Shown in pieces: positions 58,901 through 64,000 of a stretch of DNA of 64,000 bases (its first letter is position 1; each line of letters opens with the position of its first letter). The stretch is from Oryzias latipes (lineage: Eukaryota; Chordata; Actinopteri; Beloniformes; Adrianichthyidae). The notes below the pieces were generated by a model. That model was not told where the DNA came from. It saw only the letters and a program-made list of their open reading frames with translations, and made no database searches. The DNA lies in NCBI RefSeq assembly GCF_002234675.1, contig NC_019868.2, positions 27,604,293-27,668,292 of the forward strand, read 5' to 3'. Both the position numbers and the translations under genes were made by a program.

Positions 58901-59383
58901 TTGAACAGTTTCATTTCATTGCGTTGGGCATTTCCATTGCGTTGGACAACTTCATTGCGGTGAGCATTTTGATTGCGTTCGGCTTTTTCATTGCGTTGGG
59001 CAACTTCATTGTGTTGGGCATTATCATTGCGTTGGGCATTTCCATTGTGTTGGACAACTTCATTGCGGTGAGCATTTTGATTACGTTGGGCATTTTCATT
59101 GCTTTTAGCACATTTTCATTGAGTTGAGCATTGTCATTGTGTTGGGTATTTTCATTGCGGTGGGCATTTTCATTGCGTTGGACAACTTCATTGCGTTGAG
59201 CACATTTTTATTGCGTTGGACAACTTCATTGTGTTGGGCATTTACATTGAGTTGGGCATTTTCGTTGCCTTGAACAGTTTCATTGTCATTGTGTTGAACT
59301 TTTTCATTGCCTTGGGCCTTTTGATTACATTGGGCGTTTTCATTGCGTTGAGCATTTTCATTGCGTTGAACATTTTGACCCTC
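43912..59383. repeat. 18-bp minisatellite array B with higher-order repeats
   Basis: About 15.5 kb, near 850 units. Main units: TTGGGCATTTTCATTGCG, TTGGGCATTTACATTGCG, TTGGACAACTTCATTGCG and TTGGACAGTTTCATTGCG. A 23-bp variant, TTGAACAGTTTCATTTCATTGCG, forms runs (for example 47200-47340), and there is a 20-bp TTGAGCACATTTTTATTGCG. Longer blocks repeat: 48318-49200 recurs at +1,500 with about one mismatch seen, 46885-47500 recurs at about +4,460 to +4,482, and 48007-49680 recurs at +4,564. All ORFs here are periodic artefacts. The array ends at CATTTTGACCCTCAACTAAG. Confidence 0.97.
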
Positions 59384-59737
59384 AACTAAGCAGTCCGTGA
59401 CAAACTTATGAAAAGGTTAGCTGTTTAGTGTAACATACTTAAAAAACCCTAGAATTGTATATTTTACTGGGTGATGTAAGGTGATGTCAAATATGTACAG
59501 AAACAAATATTAAATGCGAATGAACAAAATAGAATGAGTTGCAATGAGCGCAGCATAATAGTGTCATTGCACAGATGCATAGTAGTCAGTAAATTAGCGT
59601 TTGTAAAAAGTCAAAGTGGGGTGTCGTTGGAAGTAAGTGAAAGGAGTGAAATTGTAAACCTGTTTGCAGATGCAGTTTTGTTTTTACCCCTGACTCTTTG
59701 TCTCCCTCTTCTGGCCACTGCTGCTGTTTTGTCTGTG
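59384..59737. other. array B right flank
   Basis: Unique-looking sequence with no homology to the right flank of array A, which is arl10. Nothing coding recognised. Confidence 0.6.
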
Positions 59738-59745
59738 GTGTGAAC

Positions 59746-60429
59746 TAGAGCCCTGCGCGGGACTATTTTCTTCATCCCGCTCCCGCCCGCTGAATTTTTG
59801 ACCAATCCCGCCCGCTCCCGCAACGTATGCGTTACACTCCCGCCCGCTCCCGCAATATGTATGTCCACTCCCGCCCGCACCCGCAAAACTCAGAGAATTT
59901 AGTCCCGCACAGTAATAGAGATGCATTGATTTTGTATCGTCCCCCGTCCCGCAGGAAAAAAAACACGTATTTTTATTGATATTATTAAAGAGATTCATGT
60001 CCTCCTCCAGCCTCATCTTTTGATGCATTCCTCTTGTGTAATGTGCAACTTAAATATTAAATATATTTTCACAAATCCTGTTCTGTTAAAAGTGTGCTTG
60101 TGTGCGCGCGCAGACAGACGGCCTGAAGCGCGCTCTTAGTAAGAGGCGGGGCGGGGCGCACCCCCAACAACAGGTTAGATGACAGAGGCCATTGGGCGTC
60201 TCTACCTGATGCCTTCACGGAGCTTCAGTACATAAGAATCCAACAGCCGCTCAGCCTAACGTAGTCTGCTAATATATATTCATGAGATATTCATGGCAGC
60301 ACTGATCCCGCGGGGTTTATTTTTTGCCGCCCGCTCCCGCCCGCAGCACAATTCAAACCGCCCAATCCCGCGAGATTTGGGTTGGGTCCCGCGGGACCCG
60401 GCGGGACCCGATCCCAATGCAGCCCTCTA
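59746..60429. mobile_element. non-autonomous hAT-like element with 8-bp TSD
   Basis: 684 bp, starting TAGAGCCCTGC and ending GCAGCCCTCTA (imperfect inverted termini). It is flanked by perfect GTGTGAAC at 59738-59745 and 60430-60437. The 8-bp duplication supports hAT. The interior is rich in CCCGCCCGCTCCCG repeats at the left and CCCGCGGGAC words at the right. No transposase. Confidence 0.93.
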
Positions 60430-60437
60430 GTGTGAAC

Positions 60438-61589
60438 GTAGCGTTTGTGTTGGTATTATAAACACATTTCACACAAAAAACAAAAAGACTACCTTTATTT
60501 TTAATTATATGCATCTAAATTTAGATTATATCTAATTCAAACAGTCTGTATTATCTGAAGCCTTTTCTTTGCAGTGTTTCTCTTTATACAGAGGGGGGTG
60601 TTTCTGTGTGGAGATGTTGCTCTTCAAAACAGCTTAACACCGAGCAGGTAATGTTTACCTGGTCAGAGCTTGTAGTATTGCCCACTTTCACACATTCCCT
60701 CCATAAAGACCTTCTCCTGGTGCAGTTAGGTTTGATCCTCATCACAGGTTCTTGTTCTTCGTCTTTTCTGTTTTAGAAACTTCTGAAACACAGTTCAGCC
60801 AACGACCTGAAATTTCTCCATGGTCCACAAAGGGGACAAGCCAATCAGTGACTGCCGGTCTTGGTGGTAACTCGAATGAAGTTCACCAGCGCAAAGGCTT
60901 GCTCCTCCTACCAACATCACATGATCAGGATCTGAACAGTTTTTGGTTTTTCTTTTATTTCTAGAGTAGCCGCAGAAATCCAGTTCTAGAGATTGAGTCT
61001 TTTATTAAAACGTTCTCAACGTTTGCTGATCCTTGAAGAAGCAGAACTTTGGGATTTACCTGCTTGTTTTTGACGCTGATCTGTTTTTCAGTGGCTCCAC
61101 GTCATCAGTGACACTCGGCCATTGTTCTCCCATTCTGTTGTCTGGAATAACCGAGCTTCAGTTTCCCCTGCAGGGAAGATGAGGAGGCCAGCTTCCCCAG
61201 TAAAACATCCTTCCTCCGAGACGTTCCACTACCAAAACATTGTGCGCTTGTCGACACCCAAAGCCAGGAGCCGGAGTCTGCAGGAAGTTTCTGATTGGAG
61301 GCCAAAGCAGTGGCGTTTCCTACAGCTTCTCATCCTCTGAAGAGCCTCAGGTTTGAGGAAAGAACAGCAGATGAATCTCCAGATCGACATTTTACTGCAT
61401 GTTGTTGCTGTTGTTTTTGTTTTCCCTTTGTTTTCCATCATTCTTTCTAGAGAACGATGAACCGACAGATAAAATGTCTCCATAGGAGAGACTTTTTAAT
61501 CCCCCTCTTCTCTGGACTTAAGCTGGACTCTTTTTTTTTTTTTTTTTTTTATCTTTCCCCTTCTTGTTTTATTTATTTTTTTATCCATA
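60438..61589. other. interval with weak exon candidates
   Basis: A stretch at 61092-61340 follows a good acceptor (CTGTTTTTCAG) and stays open for 82 codons (SSETFHYQNIVRLSTPKARS). A second at 60780-60865 lies between TGTTTTAG and GTAACT, but its phase does not join the first. Product not recognised; it may be chance. A run of T lies at 61530-61550. Confidence 0.35.
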
Positions 61590-61639
61590 ACTTATTTTGC
61601 TGAAAAGCTTTGGATCCTGTTTGACTCCATATAAGAGGT

Positions 61640-62050
61640 CAGGGTTCTTTAAAATAACCAAGGTGCAAATGCCAAAAGTTTTGTTGAATTTGACCTCAAG
61701 AGGCCGCAAACTTGAATAAAAAAATAAAAAAACTCCCCTTTTAACATCTACAAATTTAATCTCCTCCAAGGGGAATTCAATCCATCACCTCTTAGCTCCT
61801 CCCACCTCCAGCCTCTTTGGGAGGATTCTTTAGAAAAAATGTTGATTAAAACTTGTGGATTTTGAACGGCGTGAGTGTGGCGGGCTGGCTAAAGGGGCGT
61901 TCCCCTGTGGCTCGTGAAAATGCGATAGACGACTCCAGCTGAACAAAACAATATGAACATATTAGGAATGTGGGCGTGGTTAACAAAAAGCCTCACTTGA
62001 CAAGGAAACCCAATAATTTATGTCTGGCGACCAAAAAAAGAAATAGATTC
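61640..62050. repeat. diverged copy of the unclassified repeat
   Basis: Shares GTGGATTTTGAACGGCGTG, CTGAACAAAACAATATG and TTAGGAATGTGGGCGTGGTTA with the body at 250-1985 and the copy at 22792. Confidence 0.7.
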
Positions 62051-62129
62051 GCTCTCTCTATTCAAAAAAATAAAGTTCATGTATTAAGTTTATTTACCAT
62101 CAACCGGCAAAGTTGAAGGAAAAAAAATT

Positions 62130-62250
62130 GAGCTGCGGTGGTGCAGTGGTTAGCACCGTCACCTCAAAGTGATTCAAATCCCAGCTGGGACCCCTCTGTG
62201 GCGTTAATATGTCTGCCTTTTCCCAGATTTAGACTCTGGCATCACGTAAC
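62130..62250 (+). mobile_element. tRNA-derived SINE-like fragment
   Basis: GGTGGTGCAGTGGTTAGCAC resembles a tRNA A-box head and GATTCAAATCCC an Pol III B box. This is the usual 5' part of the widespread teleost repeat whose 3' part appears inverted at 29590-29827. It is truncated. Confidence 0.65.
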
Positions 62251-63200
62251 CCTGAAAGAAATAAAGCGCGTACAAATTTTTAGATAAAATTCTTCATCAC
62301 ATTCATCTATCATCTGTGCTTTTCCAATCACACATATTCTTCCTGCAGCTGCATCTCAAACTGATGCAGAGATTCTGCATCTGTTTGAGGAATACTCTTC
62401 ATCTTCAGCTCTTCTGACCGGACTTTGCTGCAGATTTACAGCCTCACATACAAAAGCAGCGTTTGATCGTAGAGAGCACGACCCGTTAAAGGCTCTGGTC
62501 CAACACTAACGTCTCCAGGCAGACTGAGGAAGCCAGCATCTGTTTTTTCAGCATCAGACTGTGGGAGAGCAACACAATAGATGTTATTGTGTGACGTTCA
62601 GGACCTCCAGGATGCAGGAAACCCCAGAAGTCTTTTTATAAACCCTGAAGTTGTTCCTGATGGTAGGAAGAGGGATGCAAGTTTCTGCATTCTAGATATT
62701 CAAACTATTATTTTTTTGCTTCAATAAATAGGATTAATCCTTTAATCTACCACAACGCTCAACAGAAGTAATCTGATGCTATTAAATTCTGGAAGGGAAA
62801 ACTTCTGAGTTCATGTTTCTGCAGCTGTTTCCTAAAATAAGATAAAAACAAATATAAGAATGAAAACAAGTAAACTGTCTTTATCATGGAAACAAATGGG
62901 TAAAGGAAAAACTTAAGAGATTTACGTCTAAGCTCTAATCAGAACATTTGACTTAACGGTTAACAATTTGCTGAAATAAAATGACTTTTTAATGTCTTTT
63001 AAATGTTTGCACAAAAATGTGAAATTTAACAGTAAAATTGTAAATATGTTCAATATTTGAGATTTATTTTTGAAAAATAAATCTTTTGGCTGAAACTTAA
63101 ACCATGAAGCTGTTGTCTTCCCTGTTTCAGTTCATTTTTATTTAATAGATTAGTTACTGCAGCATCTATACCATGAAAAGAACAAAGGCACAGCTCCACT
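62251..63200. other. intergenic interval
   Basis: AT-rich; no gene recognised. Confidence 0.5.
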
Positions 63201-63414
63201 TTAGGTCTCCTCTGGACTTGAACATTTGAATTTAGCTGCAGGTTCGTCAGATTCCCTTCCTTTGGTGCAGAGCGTTGCTTCTGTGGTTTCCATGGCTGCC
63301 ATCAACGCTGGAGTTTCTTTCTGACTGTCAGCTGTTGCTGCCTCGACTAAAGGAGAGCAGCATCTGTCTGCAGCTGGAACGACCGCAGGAACCCGTCTGG
63401 ACTGTAGGAGCTTC
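63201..63414 (-). CDS. possible terminal exon of an unidentified minus-strand gene
   Basis: Open on the minus strand to a stop at 63201, with a possible acceptor CCCATTCAG ending at 63415. The peptide includes VPAVVPAADRCC and KGRESDEPAAKFKCSS. A minus-strand AATAAA at 63137-63142 lies about 60 bp beyond the stop. I do not recognise the product, and no upstream partner exon is evident up to 64000. It may be chance. Confidence 0.25.
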
Positions 63415-63458
63415 CTGAATGGGTTGTCAGGCAGGTTTCCCGTGGAAATCAAGGACAA

Positions 63459-64000
63459 AAGAAAACATGAAACTTTAAATCTGCAGATTTATGCTCCTAT
63501 TTGTCCGGAGATTTGAGGGGATGATTTGATCTTCAAGTTACTCTAATATTCCTTTTATCCCCCCCCCCATTCCATGAACTTTTTTACTTCTGAAGTCATG
63601 AAATCTTCTCCCTTCTTCCGGTTTCCATGGCAACAAAGAAAGCCTCAGCCACTGCTCCCCTGAAGGTCCCCTGAAGCGGCTCCAAAGCAGCTCTCCAAGG
63701 AGTACCTTCCACCCAGAGAGCTGGAGTAGATCCAGGCTTTTATCTTCACTCAAACCAAACCAGCAAACCACCACAAAATAGGGGAAATTTAGCCCCAAAG
63801 CTGATTATTAGAGCAGCTCTCGGAGTTTAACTATGATGCCTCTGATGTTTGGTCGGCACAAAGGAGTCCTGCCGGGAATAAAACTGTCTGTGGATTGAAC
63901 CGGTCTGTGGATTGTTGTTTGGCAGCCGTGTGTGTTCGAAACTCTGCTAAGTGACACCGCAGGTCCAGAAAATGTTCTGTTCAGGGTAAAACCGTCTGCA
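63459..64000. other. right edge of window
   Basis: No gene or repeat recognised. A minus-strand ORF at 63538-63798 lacks coding character. Confidence 0.4.

Noticed and set aside
38844..59127. Dozens of ORFs of 60-490 aa with FIALGI, SLRWAF, FHCVGH, NAMKMP or AQRNEN repeats
   Set aside because: They are translations of an 18-bp tandem repeat in several frames and both strands at once. There is no non-repetitive coding sequence or gene context.
38930..59383. CRISPR-like array
   Set aside because: The units are contiguous variants of one 18-bp repeat with no unique spacers, and the genome is eukaryotic.
62130..62250. A functional tRNA gene
   Set aside because: Only A- and B-box-like words are present; there is no cloverleaf and the sequence matches a common fish repeat.

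Overview
This window is vertebrate nuclear DNA. Large introns with GT-AG borders, three vertebrate genes, an L1-type LINE, hAT, piggyBac-like and TA-flanked miniature transposons and common fish repeats point to a teleost, probably a percomorph. An Oryzias-like fish is my guess, from the look of the repeats only. The overall sequence is AT-rich, with GC-rich islands at genes.

Layout. 1-2.6 kb: an unclassified repeat flanked on both sides by a 100-bp minisatellite. 2.6-15.9 kb: gene-poor DNA holding a hAT element with exact target duplication (2939-3776), two related TTAA-flanked elements, one of them carrying a nested second MITE, a pentanucleotide satellite, a possible conserved non-coding block near 8.2-8.9 kb, and one of three copies of a ~205-bp piggyBac-like MITE. 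15.9-21.5 kb: a full-length L1 retrotransposon with both ORFs open and a 14-bp target-site duplication. 22.2-29.0 kb: a complete 14-exon tctn1 (Tectonic-1) gene, with one U12-type AT-AC intron and one GC-AG intron. 30.4-31.6 kb: snapc1, intact and intronless. 32.25-33.24 kb: a decayed transposon with THAP-domain remains. 33.9-36.0 kb: a four-exon arl10 gene.

38.7-59.4 kb is dominated by two arrays of one 18-bp minisatellite (about 2.4 kb and 15.5 kb). Between them lies a truncated, deleted second copy of arl10 that joins array A directly inside exon 2. The same left flank precedes both arrays, so arl10 plus array looks like a tandem segmental duplication. The larger array has recent higher-order duplications with offsets near 1,500 bp and 4,460-4,564 bp. 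Its long ORFs in several frames follow from the 18-bp period and are not genes. 59.4-64 kb: a second hAT element with exact 8-bp target duplication, repeats, and a few weak exon candidates.

The three genes are co-oriented but functionally unrelated: a ciliary transition-zone protein, an snRNA transcription factor subunit and a small-GTPase-like protein. No operon-like logic applies. The most unusual features are the satellite and arl10 duplication complex, the two non-canonical introns of tctn1, the intronless snapc1, and the apparently intact L1.
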